From: Avena insularis | Lineage: Eukaryota; Streptophyta; Magnoliopsida; Poales; Poaceae | Length of the DNA: 64,000 nucleotides | Assembly: GCA_023614405.1 (NCBI GenBank) | Contig: CM042685.1 | Span: 82,884,684 to 82,948,683 of the forward strand | Reading direction: 5' to 3' | Shown here: one piece after another, positions 32,586 through 44,759 of the stretch | Layout: each line of letters opens with the position of its first letter | Numbering within the stretch: the first letter of the stretch is position 1 | Position numbers and translations under genes: made by a program | Notes under the pieces: model-generated | Database searches by the model: none | Told to the model about the DNA's origin: nothing | Seen by the model: only the letters and a program-made list of their open reading frames with translations

Positions 32586-35500
32586 TGTAACATCCCAAAA
32601 ATATTAATCAAGGTTATCAAGTTCCAATCACCCAAGTTTAGGGCTAACAAAAACTTTTGTTAATTAAAATCAATATGAATACATGTGTGCATGTGATGAA
32701 TGCATGAATGCTTTCAATGACTTGTTTGATTGTTATGAATAGCAAGGATTGGTTAAAAGATAAAAATAACATCATCTAAATCATTTCCAAGCAGAATCAA
32801 ATCAATAGAAATTCAAATATAAACAATATGAGCTAATGGTCATTTTGACCAAAGTTAACCACTAGACCACTTTGAGTGTTTCTAGTCCAAGATTTCTAAC
32901 AGAAACAAATTCAATTCTTTTCACCCCTTGCTAGACCAAGTAAAAGTGAACCCAAGCCCACTTTGCAAACCATAGATTTTTTTTGCAAATCTATTCAAAT
33001 AACAATTCAAAACTGAATCAAGTGTAGGTACTAAGATCACCATTTATCAAAAACCACTCAAACCTGTTCACCTTGACAAACCCAAGCAACCAGAGACGAC
33101 CAAGTATGTGGCTAGTGCACTCACCAAAATTCATCCAAAAATTTTAAACTAAATTTCTTTCGGCCATTTTGTCAAACACTTGGTGAGCACAGTAAAACCA
33201 GCCTAACTATCACTGTTTTTGACCAATGCTTTGTTCCCTCTTTGCACCCTACTATCACCCCTTGTCTCCCCCAGTGGCTACACTGCATTGACACAAGCTA
33301 GAACCCTACCCTTTGCACCATGTCGTGCCACCCGAAGCCACCCCTTGCCAGCCAACCATGGCAAGCTAGTAGGAGCCAACGCCGTGCCTAGCCACCATGT
33401 CCAGGAGGCAGCCCAACGTCCACCGCCAACCCCTGTCCAACCCTCACATGCAGCCAGGCACTGGACCACAGAGAACACGTCGTGCCCAATGTCTCTGCGC
33501 CATGCCGAGAGTACGCCAGAGCGCCGCCCCCGACACGCTCGCACACGCTGGACCTCGCCCTCTCCGCCCGTGCCTGCACTCAACACGACCCCAGGAACCA
33601 CCCAGACATCCCCGTTCGCCGCCGCGCGACCCGTAGCACCCGTGCGTCGTCAAAAACACCGTAGGTGTCGCTTAGAGCACCAGTCCTTTCCGACCATTAT
33701 CGACCGCCCCTTGCCGCACCATCAAGTCCTTGAGTATCGCCAGGAGACCGTGCACCATCCTAGCCTCTGAGCCATGCCGTTAGATTATTGCACCGTTGTC
33801 ACCGACGAGCTCTGCCCATGCCGCACTGCCTCTCTCGCTCGGATATAAAAGGAGGCCTTCCCAGCCCCAATTCGCCACACCATTCCACTCCCCACCTCTC
33901 ACAGAGCACCATTGACCCTTCCTTGGAGTAAGGCAAGCACCAGGTCGCCGGAACTTCACCGGAATCTGCCGCGAAGGAGGAGAAGAGGAGCCGTTGATTG
34001 GAGCCGCCGCAGCCACCGTTCGAACCGCCATCGTCAACAACGTCGTTCGCCCCCAATGCAGACCCTAGCAGAAGCCCTGGTGAGCCTTACACGACCCCCA
34101 CTGCCGCGTTAGGGTTCAGTCTCGCCGGCGCTGCCCGACGGAGACGACACACCCCAGCCGTCAGATTATATGCAAATCACATGGTCCAGATTGCCCCGTA
34201 TCGCTTCGCATAGCCAGAGTCGTTGACGCGCGGGGCCACCACTTAACTCAGCCCGCGCGCTGCGCTGTGCGCAGTGGGCCGGCCCAGTTAGTTCCCGCAC
34301 GACCTAGTTAATTCAAATTTAGATTTTTTCCATTTAGTTCAAGCTCTAGTTATGTCTATTTATTCAAAAATCAATGCAGAGAGTTTTACTAAACCAAATT
34401 GCATGAAACCAATTTTGTTAGAAAGGTATTGAAATTATTAATCCAAGCCCATTGGATTCAAACCACTTGAAATTATAGATCACCTATGGTAAAAATAACA
34501 AGGCAACGACTTTTCTGCATTCAAACATTTTTCAAAAATCAACCATAAATGCTTTTGAGTTGATTCCAACTCTCAAAAATCAAATTTGATAAGTCCTTTC
34601 TGAATGTATAAAAATATCTAGGTTTAATTGCAGTAATAATGGACAAGTATTAAAAGAATGCCTCATAGGCATTTATAGTCATTTTAATTAATTAAAATAA
34701 TAAGGTTAAACCTTATTAAATTGTGACACCACTTTAAATCACATTCCCAAGTATTAAAATATGTGGTGATGACATGTGTTAACATGATCCCATATTTTAA
34801 TTGGAGAATATTAAATCGTAAGTAGTTTTCAATGAGTAGAAATGACTTTTCTAAAATAAAATAAATAAGACTAAGTCTTTAATTCATGTGATAATTGTGA
34901 TGATGCTAGATCATCTAGCGTGAACCCTTGTGTGCCAAATAGAAGTAGTTAAGTCTTTTTTGGTGATTGTGTACCTCGTATTTATTTATAGACGCTAGTA
35001 CCGACCAAGGATACGAAGATGAAGGAGACTACTACGAAGAGGAAGCAGAGGAGAACTTCAACCACTGCACTACTCAAGGCAAACTACCACTTGCATGTTA
35101 CCTATGCAAGCTATCTAATGCAAGCTATCCTAGCAAGCTAACACTTGCATGATAACTATGCAAACTAGAGGCCTTAGGCATATTTGGTTATGCCACCTTG
35201 CTTATACCAAATCCCAGTTTTACTTGCAAGCTTTATTCTTTTATTTCTTTATCAAAGTTCTTTATTGATTTTGGTTAGTGTTTTGTGAGTTTTGGAAAGA
35301 TATTATAGGTAGCATGAAGAGCATAAAAATTGGCCTAAGTTAGATAGAATTAGATGTCATACTAAGGCATGAGATTAGACTTAGATAAGTTACATTTGAT
35401 TAGCGCCCTTCATTAGTGATTACCCCCAACTTTAGTGGCTAGTGCTAAGCATAAATCTTGATCACTTTAGATGGGAATACTTGGTGAAAATGATTATGAA

Positions 35501-36590
35501 AACCTTAGAATGATGAGTCATTCTAATGAAATGTTTTGACATGTGTTATGAACACCAGATGATTTGATGATGAAAATGTTGAGGCATGAGCCTTAGCCCT
35601 TTATAAAATTAATGGTTGTGTTCGGATGCGATACCATTTCAATTTTACCGTACAACCACAATACCCGAATTTGGGTAGGGCTTGACTGGAAGTTTATATA
35701 TCTTAGTATGGGTTCCCTTGCGGAAGAGGTTTGAGCTGAGGCTACCTCGTTATGATTGTCCACCTGTGCAGTTTCCAAGATGACAGATGGTCATGGTTGG
35801 GAGGCCAAACTCATAGGGGAGGTGCCTATACTAGGGTGTGTAATTGAAAGGTTAGGATTGATTATCCGCATACTGAGTATGGTGATGCAGGATTGTTCCT
35901 GACGGATGTATCAAATGTTGTGCTGAAAGTGTACCACCTTTGCAGAGTGTCAAACTATTTGAATAGCCGCGTCCGCGGTTATGGACAGTTGGAGTGGCCA
36001 TACTGTTCCGTCATCAGATGTTTTCAAAATGACTTGTGAAATGAACTATGACTTTGACTTGACCACAACAGGGTTGTGAACATGAAAACTAAGTTCCCAC
36101 TTAGGTGTTATAAAACCTTAAACAAGTTTTCTTTACTTCTAAACTCAGTTAGAAATAAACCTAGCTTTTGCAAATAAACATAGAGCTTAGTATTCCTACT
36201 TGAACCACTTTATTTGTTAGTGATAGTTTGCGAGTACTTAAAGAGTACCCATGGCTTTGTCCCTGGCTATTCCTATGGCTAGACTATGAGGAGGACTACT
36301 AGGATGATGGACAACAGGAAGTCTATGACAACTAGGATCATCTCCCATCGTCAGCATTGCCCGTGACTCTGAAGATGGAGCTTTGCCCATGCTACCATTA
36401 TTATATTATTCCGCTGCGTCGATGGTATTAAGACTGGATCATGAGATCCTTTATTTACAAGACCTTTATTATGGTTTGTAATGGATGATGAACTATGGTA
36501 CCAATCTGTTATGTCTCGCAAAAATGGTAATCCTAGGATTGTGATGTATGGCATAACAGGCATCCGGGATTAAAAATCCGGGTGTTGACA
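32586..36590 (+). repeat. Gypsy C 5' LTR (4005 bp)
   Basis: TGTAACATCCC at the left end and GGTGTTGACA at the right end. A TATA box (TATAAAA) lies at 33844-33850 with a GC-rich segment around it (33290-34290). The conserved motif seen in solo LTR B is present here as its complement at 35965-35984. Open frames in the GC-rich segment have no domains. Confidence 0.92.
33844..33850 (+). promoter_or_regulatory. TATA box of Gypsy C LTR
   Basis: TATAAAA in CTCGGATATAAAAGGAGGCC is a strong core-promoter match and would place the transcript start near 33875, about 2.7 kb before the LTR end. Confidence 0.65.
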
Positions 36591-36593
36591 AGT

Positions 36594-36606
36594 TGGTATC
36601 AGTGCC
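36594..36606 (+). other. Gypsy C primer binding site
   Basis: TGGTATCAGTGCC starts three bases after the LTR. It agrees with the Met-tRNA 3' end for TGGTATCAG and then diverges by one base. Confidence 0.8.
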
Positions 36607-36824
36607 ATCTTGACCATAGGAGACCCTAGTTAGAATGGACGATTGAATCAAAAACTTAGTTTCAAAACAAAAGAAGTGAGTATTTATGAAAACCTATTCT
36701 CGTTCTTATCACTTAGATTCTTTCATAAAAATTCATGTCCCTCAAAATTTCTTGCAAACTTACATAAAAGTTGACACACTTGACACTATACTAACTTACT
36801 TATCCTACATTCTTATTGATAGAG

Positions 36825-37603
36825 GTGAAGTATAGAAAGTTCTATCAGTTGGGCAATGGAGGAGAGCTCATCTTTGAGCGCGATTTGGACCAACTCTCGG
36901 AACTTCTTGAGCACCCGCACCCCAAGTTCTTAGGAGCACAACTCAACGATCAGCAAGGAGGAGAATTGCAATAGATGATAGTTGCAAGCCTTAGAGGCAA
37001 GATGGAAGCACCCTCCTCAGAGGGAATCCAATTCACCTTAAGAGAGAACAACTGGCTAGACGGACTCGCCAGGGCTATGCAGGATGCTCTTGCCCGTCTG
37101 TGTTGGCAAAGTATCAATCAGACCAAGGGCACCCGCTTTGAGTTCTATGGAAGGCATGATGCTATGGGACAACCATTGGAGGTGCCATATCACCCAGAGT
37201 TGAAGCATCAGGTGGATCATCTCAGCTTCATGCTATATGATAGGCAGAAGGAGTTGGACAATGCTCGCTCCTACGCCAACCACAACTATGCCATCGCAGT
37301 CAAGACCATACCATCGCCATCCTTACAAAGGAGCGCAAGACTTTTCGCCGTCCGCGTGATAAGAAGGATCGCATTATTGCTCGCCTTCGTCACAAAGTGA
37401 CAGACATGGAGGAGACCATCCATGAGCGGGACATGCAGCTTGAGGAGAGGGAGAATGCAGGGGAAGATATCCGTGGAGATCCCTACTCCTACCTTAGTGG
37501 TGATGATGACTACCTGGAGGACCAAGCCATGGACTTCCACACTGATGATGATGATTCCGCCTTCATTAATGATGATGACGAAGACACCGATTCTGATGAG
37601 TAG
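36825..37603 (+). pseudogene. Gypsy C extra ORF upstream of gag
   Basis: This is a coding-like frame of about 250 residues between primer site and gag. The expected start reads GTG at 36825. A TAG at 36972-36974 interrupts it where a Trp codon would fit, and a frameshift occurs near 37300. The N-terminal part has a YRKFYQLGNGGELIFERDLD block, the middle is Lys/Arg-rich and likely coiled coil, and the C-terminus is highly acidic (Asp/Glu runs) ending at TAG 37601. Function unknown. Long-LTR Gypsy elements of grasses can carry such leader ORFs. The acidic, coiled nature suggests a protein- or RNA-binding accessory role, but this is guesswork. Confidence 0.6.
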
Positions 37604-37852
37604 TAGCACTTGAGCACTAGCGTAGGTGTGAGTTGTATCCGATCCCATTGTATCGTAGCTTCACAGAATGGTTCTTAAAACCATATGTTTCCTTATTGTA
37701 GTGTGTGTTTGTATTGTGTGCTATGAATGAATGAAAAGCAAGTTGCTAGTTGTCAAAACCAGAGTCAAACTCAAAGTTTAAAAACTTTTCAAAAACAAAG
37801 CCATGAACCTTAGAAATTTCCCTCTTGTCTCATGATCTATCTCAATATTAAG

Positions 37853-39464
37853 ATGCCTCGCGGAGGAAGCAGTTCATCCCCGGACCCGATCCTACAAATC
37901 TTGCAAATGTTGGTTTCAGACTGTGAAGCTGAAAGAGCTGAACGTCAAGCCAACTTAGCCACCCTTCAACACATAGCTCAGATGACCAATAACAATCAAG
38001 GCCATGGAAACCAGGGCAACCATGGATCCAAGCTCAATAACTTTCAGAACACCAATCCACCCATCTTTTGTAAGTCTGAAGAGCCATTAGATGCGGATGA
38101 CTGGCTGCAGACCATGGAAAACAACTTAGAAGTCGCAGGAGTGGAGGCCAATGAGAAAGTACTGTTTTCCACACACTATCTGGCAGGAGATGCAAGAGCT
38201 TGGTGGAATAGCGTTCGCACCATGAATGGAGGACAGATGATGGCTTGGGATGAATTCAAACTCAAGTTTAGTCGAACCCATGTGCCACCAGGTTTGATTC
38301 TGCGGATGAGGGATGAATTCAAGGAGCTGAAGCAGGGAAGGATGACTGTGGTAGAGTACCCTGACAGGTTCCTATCTCTGTGTAGGTATGCCCCTGATGA
38401 GATTAGTACTGAAGCCAAGAAGGAGAGATTCCTGAACGGTCTGCATGATGAAATGTAGACAGTGTTAGTAAATATCCCGTTTGCTAACCTTGAAGCCCTA
38501 GTGGATTCTACAATCCAGATGGAAGGCAAGATCAACCAAGCTAATGAGAATCGCAAGCATAGAATGATGAATCAACCAGGAACCCACCATACCCCGAAGT
38601 ATCGCCCCAACCCGTCTGCGGGATATGCCCCAAGAAACAAAAGACCCCCGATCACCCGTCCGAACTATCCCAACCATGGAGGAGGAAAGCCAAGGCCTGG
38701 AGGAAACAACAACAACCCCAGCAACTCCCACAACTTCAACCGTGTACCGCCCAAAGTCAACAACCCCACCAACACCAATACTGCCCTGAGGACTAGAAGC
38801 AATGCCATGCCTGTTGCAGGGAAAGACAAGTCTCAGGTGACTTGTTATGAATGCGGAACTAAGGGTCACTACTCCAATGAGTGCCCCAAGAAGCTTGCAT
38901 CAGCCACCAATGTGAATGCCCCAGCTTAGCAGCAGCGCCGTGTTCAGCCTGGAAGGATATTTGCCCTAGGGAACGCGCTCAACCACAACGGTCGTCTGTT
39001 TCACATGAATGCTGAAGAAGCCCAAGAAGCGCCAGATGTCGTGTTGGGTATGTTTTCTGTTAACTCAGTACTTGCAAGAGTATTGTTTGATTCTAGAGCA
39101 TCACACTCGTTTGTTACAGAAGAATTTGCATGCACTAGTAAGATTCAACCAACAAAGTTGAAGCATGTTATGATAGTTCAAATACCTGGTTAAACCACCA
39201 AAGCTAGACAAATTTGCAAGGCCGTACCTATCAGAATCCATGGCATAGATTTTCATGCTAATATAATAGTACTTGGAACCAAAGGTTTGGAAGTAGTACT
39301 AGGAATGGATTGGATGTCGAAACATGAAGGATTAATCGACTGTGCCAAGAAAGCCATAACCATGACTAGTACCGCTGGAGTATCAGTAGATCATGTATCT
39401 GAAACCTTGTCTCGTCAATTCAAGTGCAACAAGAGTCTAGCCCAACCAAGTCAGAGTAGTCTGT
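37853..39464 (+). pseudogene. Gypsy C gag and aspartic protease, multiple stops
   Basis: From ATG 37853 a single frame carries a retrotransposon gag domain (about 38060-38450, with the W-x-E-F-K-x-x-F and E-Y-x-x-x-F type blocks), a Pro/Asn-rich hinge, a CCHC zinc knuckle CYECGTKGHYSNEC near 38845, and a retropepsin-like protease. The frame is broken by TAG at 38456, TAG at 38927 and TAA at 39191. The protease active site reads DSRASHSF, the catalytic DSG triad having Gly replaced by Arg. The change at 38456 is consistent with CAG to TAG. Confidence 0.9.
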
Positions 39465-40269
39465 GAATACCCCGACTTATTCCCAGATGTATTGCCCGGT
39501 ATGCCCCTAGATCGGGATATCGATTTTATCATTGAACTAATCCCTGGAACTGGACCCATAGCTCAGAGACCTTATAGTATGAACCCGTCTGAATTAGTGG
39601 AGCTGAAGAAGCAACTAGATGCTATCCTGGAGATAGGACTGATTCAACCAAGTGCGTCGCCATGGAGATCACCTGTCTTGTTCGTGGATAAGAAAGATGG
39701 AGGTAACCGTTTGTGCACGGATTATCGGAAGCTGAATGATGTCACCATTAAGAACAAGTATCCACTTCCGAAGATAGAAGATTTGTTTGACCAGTTGACT
39801 GGTGCCAAAGTGTTTTCTAAGATTGATCTTAGAACTGGTTATCATCAACTCAAGATTCATGCATAGGATATTCCAAAGACTGCCTTCACCACCAGATATG
39901 GACTGTATGAGTACACTGTCATGTCTTTTGGATTAACCAATGCCCCCGCTTATTTCATGAACCTCATGAATAAGCTATTTATGAACTTCATGGATAAGTT
40001 TGTCGTTGTTTTCATCGACAACATTCTGATCTTTTCCAAATCAGAAGAAGAACATGAGCTACACCTAAGGACCATCCTTGAAACCCTTAGGGAGCATCAG
40101 TTATATGCCAAGTTTAGCAAATGTGAGTTCTGGTTACAGGAAGTAGGATTCCTCGGACATATTGTGTCGGCGGGAGGTATTGCTGTCGACCCCGCCAAGG
40201 TTAAGGATGTGGAAGAATGGAAAGCCCAAACCACTCAAACTCAAGTTCGTGCATTTCTCGGATTAGCGG
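39465..40269 (+). pseudogene. Gypsy C reverse transcriptase, truncated
   Basis: Landmarks: [35 protein letters not shown], a TAG at 39864, then [11 protein letters not shown] and the catalytic box, which reads FIDN instead of the usual Y/F-x-D-D, so the second catalytic Asp is lost. The frame reaches LGHIVS and FLGLAG and is then cut by the LTR starting at 40271. The frame differs from gag-protease, so a shift lies near 39430-39460. Confidence 0.92.
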
Positions 40270-40270
40270 G

Positions 40271-40955
40271 TGATACGTCCAATTTGCATCACCTTTCTAT
40301 ATCATAATTTGCCTCTATTCATTGATATATGTCTTATTATGAGGTATTACTTATGTATTTTCCACTGTTTTTGCATGTTGGATGCTTCTTGGAGGATGGA
40401 CTGCCGGAGTCAGGATTCTGATGGGAAAAGAGGTGTTTTGATGCAATTTCACGAAGATCAGAAAAATATTGGAAAATTATATTTTCCTAGAAGATGGAGG
40501 AAGTCAGAAGGGGAGGCGGAGCCGGGCCATAGGGGGCCCACACCCCCTAGGCGTGGGTCCACCTTGCCCCGCGCCTAGGGTAGGTGTGGCCCACCTGGTC
40601 GGCTCCCGACTCCACCCTCTCACCTATATCTTCTTCACGGAACCCTAATACCAGGGGAGGGACCACAGAAATATTTCCGCCGCCTCCGCGGGGCGGAAAA
40701 CACCGAGAGAGAAAGATCTCTCCGGTAGATAGATTTCTGTTGGGGAAATTCCTTCTCGGAGAGGGGAGATCGTCGCCATAAACACCATCATCAAGCTAGG
40801 ATTCATCGGGATCATCATCATCATCATCCACACCATCATCTCCACCAGCACCATCATCACCACTTTGTCCTGCTGTAACAATTGTGTTGGATCTTGCATT
40901 AGTTCTTAGGGGAAACTTTCCTGGTGTTAATTACTATTGTAGTTGATCCTTGTGA
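40271..40955 (+). repeat. Truncated 5' LTR of the Athila-like element
   Basis: Collinear with 44760-45433, including the CCTAGGCG-type GC block and an ATC-rich microsatellite (about 40805-40860). Similarity ends sharply at CTTGTGA. There is no terminal CA and no primer binding site, which marks the deletion point. Confidence 0.88.
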
Positions 40956-40959
40956 AAAT

Positions 40960-41355
40960 ATGTTGCCTAATAAAGATTTCAGGATGGAACAACTTGCTTC
41001 TATTGATCCAGTTTATGACCTTGGACCTCTTTTTGGTGTCTGTAAGTATACTCATTCTGAAGATAAAGTTGTTGCCAGTGGCAGTTATATTGTCAACTTT
41101 ATTCAAAGTGATACTGAAAGTTATTATGAGAGAGGGAAACATGGTTTTATGCTTCTCAATAATGTTAAGTTTCCCCATTTTATGTTGAAAGCTTTGAAGT
41201 TGCATCTGTTTTGTCTTCCCATGCTGGTGGCTTTTTGTTTCAATAATTCATTTTCTTATGATACCCCCATGCATAGGAAGTGGGTTAGGCTTAAATGTGT
41301 TGGTTATTTGCTTCTTGATGCTCTCTTTCGCTTCAAATATATATCTCCTTTGTGA
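40960..41355 (+). CDS. Unassigned ORF fragment in the Athila-like element
   Basis: An open frame begins right at the deletion junction and runs 131 codons (a second ATG at 40984 starts MEQLASIDPV). It has a Leu/Phe-rich hydrophobic patch around residues 65-95 and several Cys and Lys residues. No domain recognised. It is probably the tail of a longer retroelement ORF whose front was deleted. Confidence 0.4.
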   Translation: MLPNKDFRMEQLASIDPVYDLGPLFGVCKYTHSEDKVVASGSYIVNFIQSDTESYYERGKHGFMLLNNVKFPHFMLKALKLHLFCLPMLVAFCFNNSFSYDTPMHRKWVRLKCVGYLLLDALFRFKYISPL

Positions 41356-42155
41356 GCATCCTTGAAACTTTCAAGCCTAACTTAAAGGCATTAAAGAAAA
41401 GTAAATATTGGGAGATAACCCAAGAGTTTGGTCGAGTCTTGGAAGTTATTACCTCAGTAATAACCACTCCTTATCCTTTTTTTTGGTTTTTGTGTCAAGT
41501 TCAACTACTTTTGAGAAGTAGAGGAGTTGTGAAAAGTGGCTGTCCTGGGACAGATTTTTGTGCTGCATTGTAAACAGTCGTGAGGGAGCTCAGTACGTCG
41601 GATAGAGATGTATTTTTCTGAGCTTGTTCTCCAGGTTGTTACCCAACTTTCATTAGTTTTGCACTTTTTGATTTGAGCAACAGAAGGTTTTCGAAAAAAA
41701 TAATATTTACCTGCTGATCTGTTTTGACAGATTTCTGCTATCATTTGCATTTGCCTCTTATAGAAGCCTTTGTTTTGATGGATTTTAGTTGAAAGTGTGC
41801 ACCCAAAGGTTAATTGTTTTTGTTTACACTAATGCTGCCCTTGAAGTTTGTGTGAGACCTTGTAGGAAAGGAAATTCCAGGAGAAGGAGAAAAGGAGTCT
41901 GTAGAGTTCGTCTTTGAATAGGTAAAAGTGGTGAAAACAGAAGATTCATGAAACCCCAATATTTTTATATTTTTTATGTTTTTAATACATAAGGAAAGTT
42001 ACGAAACGGAATAGAGGAGGAACCGGAGGCCGGGGTGGCCAAACCAACCCCAGGCGCGGGCCCTAGCTGGCCGCGCCTGGAGGGGGTGTGACCCCCCGAG
42101 CTCCGACTCCGCCTCTCTTTCGTATCAGCACCTTCCTGATGCTTTGAAACTTCGT

Positions 42156-42164
42156 AATATATAA
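42156..42164 (+). promoter_or_regulatory. TATA-like element before the 42259 ORF
   Basis: AATATATAA, followed by a CCCCCC run and a leader, stands about 100 bp before an ATG. The upstream 150 bp are GC-rich (42010-42110). This may be a secondary promoter for the internal ORF. Inference from position only. Confidence 0.35.
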
Positions 42165-42258
42165 CCCCCCAGATCCCCCGAGGTTCGTGCAGCGTGTTCT
42201 CATCGTGTTTTTGTTTCGATCTGTTTTTGTCAGGAAATCTTCTCAAGTTTAGAGCATC

Positions 42259-42792
42259 ATGGTCTCCGCCAACGATAAAGGCAAGAAGCCCGAGGAAGAT
42301 GATCCTCAAAACCCCAAGGAGGAGGAGATTTTTGTTGGGGATGAAGAAGACATAGAGGAGGACAAGCAACCGGACACCCGCGCTACCGTCGCAAGCATTG
42401 GAGTGGTGGCAAAACCTATCAAGCTTAGGAGGACAACACGAATGTTTACAGGAGGACAACCTCCACGTCATGTCCTCTCTTCACGGTCACCTCCTCCAAG
42501 TACCAAGAGACCCTTCCATACTCTTATACATGAGAATCAATATCAACATGTGCCCAAAAGGAACTTGCCCTCGATGTGGGATATGCCTTGTTCTAACCAT
42601 GCAGGGGAGCAACACACTAAGAAGGAAGAGTGGGGAAATAATAGTAAGGACTAGGGCTCTCGGTCCAATATGATCATGAACCACATTGAGCAAAACTCAG
42701 AGTTGATTCGTACTCTAACCTTTGAGATTGAGGAGTTGAGGAAGCCGATTGAGGAGCTTATCAAGAGAACACCATCACCACCGAAGGAGTAA
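42259..42792 (+). pseudogene. Acidic coiled-coil ORF in the Athila-like element, one stop
   Basis: ATG 42259 opens a 177-codon frame with a single in-frame TAG at 42652. The N-terminus is charged (KGKKPEEDD, EEEIFVGDEEDIEED), the middle basic (KLRRTTRM), and the last ~40 residues form a likely coiled coil (SELIRTLTFEIEELRKPIEE) ending TPSPPKE. Function unknown. Small ORFs of this kind occur in grass Gypsy elements. It is followed at 42829-42843 by a polypurine-like AAGCTTGGGGGGAGT. Confidence 0.5.
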
Positions 42793-42828
42793 TTCGTCAT
42801 CAGGTTTGGCATCCCCTTGGCTTGTTCC

Positions 42829-42843
42829 AAGCTTGGGGGGAGT
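42829..42843 (+). repeat. Internal duplicate of the polypurine tract
   Basis: AAGCTTGGGGGGAGT occurs here and identically at 44745-44759 directly before the 3' LTR. The first copy is 1.9 kb upstream, so either it is a second plus-strand priming site or the intervening 1.9 kb was inserted. Confidence 0.75.
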
Positions 42844-44744
42844 GCCGCGGTATCACCATCATTATCTTTCATCTTTTACCCTTTTAGTGGATTCGTATCT
42901 TTGGTAGAGAGGTTATCTTATAGTTTGGTTTGCATGTGTAAGTATCTCTCCTTTAGTTGATTATCTATGTATCCCTTGGTGTGAGTGCCTTTATGGAATA
43001 TTAATGAGAAGCTTCATATTTTACTTTTTGCACTTCTTATTTTAGTTTGCAATCTCTATTATATGATGGATCTTGTTGATCAGTATTGGCATCACTTTGG
43101 GAGCATAAAGTGGATCTAAATTGGTTTTGGCAAACCGAGTTCTGGTCAGTAGCAATACTTTTTTAGGTTTGAGAGAAAAAGTGAAAAACTTACAGGTATT
43201 TTTTATCATTTATTTTCCTTCTTGTTGACTCATAAGCTTAGTATTCTTTATTTAAGATCTTTTGAGTCTTCAAGGAAGGTTGCATGTTTGGCTTTATCAC
43301 TTGTAGGTTTGCTTGTTTCTTTCAACTCTTTTGCTTGCTACCCAGCCTTGCTAGCCAAAAACCTATTTTGAGAAGGCATACTTCTCATGCATCCAATCCC
43401 TTTGAACCAAAGCCTTTGCCATTTGTGTCCACCATATCTACCTATTAGCATTATTGCTATTCCTAGCAAATTCTCAAGCTTCATCTATCTTTTGAATTAA
43501 AAACTATTTTGTTATGTGAAAACTACTTAGTAAAGCTCTCACGAACTTGATGGCACACCTTATTTTCTTGCACCTAATAGACTTGAACCATTGTGTCATC
43601 GAAGTTGTATATGCTTGCATCTATACGTTGGAATTAGCAGAATCGTGCTGTCACGGGGAACGCTTTCAATATTGCACCTGTACGTAGTACATAGTTGATA
43701 TCATGTTCTTTTGTTTACAGATGTCGACGGTGTGAAATAAATAGGGAACTTGTAAGTCCATGGAGTGACGTATGTGTGTTATAGAAACGCCTGGGCAGCT
43801 AGCCTAAGCCATGCCTAATCATGGTGGAAACTTGCAGCATCACCATAGTGAGCTATCTATGAAGCATCCTCAATAAAAAGCTGTTTACATAGTAAATAAA
43901 AAGATCGTTGAGATGCTCATTGTCTGCTTGCCTTGTGATTTTGGTTATGGGATAGCTCCTATACCATGTGCAAGGGGTACCTATTGGCGGTTCTTTATGA
44001 TACACATGTACTTACAATGACAAGATCTTACCGGTAACTAAAGTTGAGTAGCATGAGGAGCGGCCCTCGTACTCAAGGGACATGAGATTGCCAACTTATA
44101 TTTCGTCAAGCATATACTCCATCTTTGTGCACTTCAACCTTAATCATCTCAAGATGCCTATGATAGGGGCAATGAGGGCTCAAAGCTACTAAGTACAATA
44201 ATCTTTTGGAAGCTCTTTATGACTTGAAATCCCTGCTACCCTCTATGAAGGGACCTTTCTCCTATTTTCTAAGTTGAGTCAGTAAACCTACTTCCTCTCT
44301 ATCTCCAGCAAGCATTTGAGTTGTTGTGTTGCAAGCATTCATATGGTGATATATTCAATCATGTTCTTCATCTTCCTTGTTTGCACAAGACTCTTATCTA
44401 TGGACTATTACTTTGAAAGCCTTCATTGAAAAACCTTTTTGAGAAAAGAGTGCTCCTGTTATAAAAATTCTACAAAAAGCTTTTTGTGAAACTGTTTGCC
44501 AGCTGTTCTCTGACCAAGAACAAGAGTTTTCCAATTCCAATTATGATTTATCTTTATGCATCTCTATAGTGACTCATGTACTTGTTGCAAGCTAAGTTAT
44601 ATAATGGTGAGTTGCCCTCTTCTATGAGTTGTGTAATGGTAAGTGTGATGCTTCTTGTCCGTATTCTTTTATCGACACTTCACTCCATAAACCAGTGGAC
44701 ATGTTTACTGAGATCAGTTTTTGCTTGGGGACAAGAGAAGGTCT
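42844..44744. other. Non-coding AT-rich interior of the Athila-like element
   Basis: About 1.9 kb without any frame longer than 60 codons that looks coding and without recognisable motifs. It is typical of the untranslated stretch before the polypurine tract in large grass Gypsy elements. Confidence 0.6.
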
Positions 44745-44759
44745 AAGCTTGGGGGGAGT

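Larger units (their letters stand above)
32586..40270 (+). mobile_element. Gypsy (Ty3-type) element C, left part, broken by nested insertion
   Basis: It comprises a 4.0-kb 5' LTR, a Met-tRNA-like primer site, an extra ORF before gag, gag-protease and the first part of reverse transcriptase. It is cut at 40270/40271 in the reverse transcriptase, just after the LGLAG block, by the Athila-like element. The remainder (RNase H, integrase, 3' LTR) must lie beyond 64000. Many in-frame stops and a mutated protease and reverse transcriptase active site show it is dead. The family was not assigned. Confidence 0.92.

Noticed and set aside
33219..34213. 183-codon and other frames in the Gypsy C 5' LTR
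   Set aside because: They lie around the LTR TATA box, are Pro/His/Arg-rich and have no recognisable domain.
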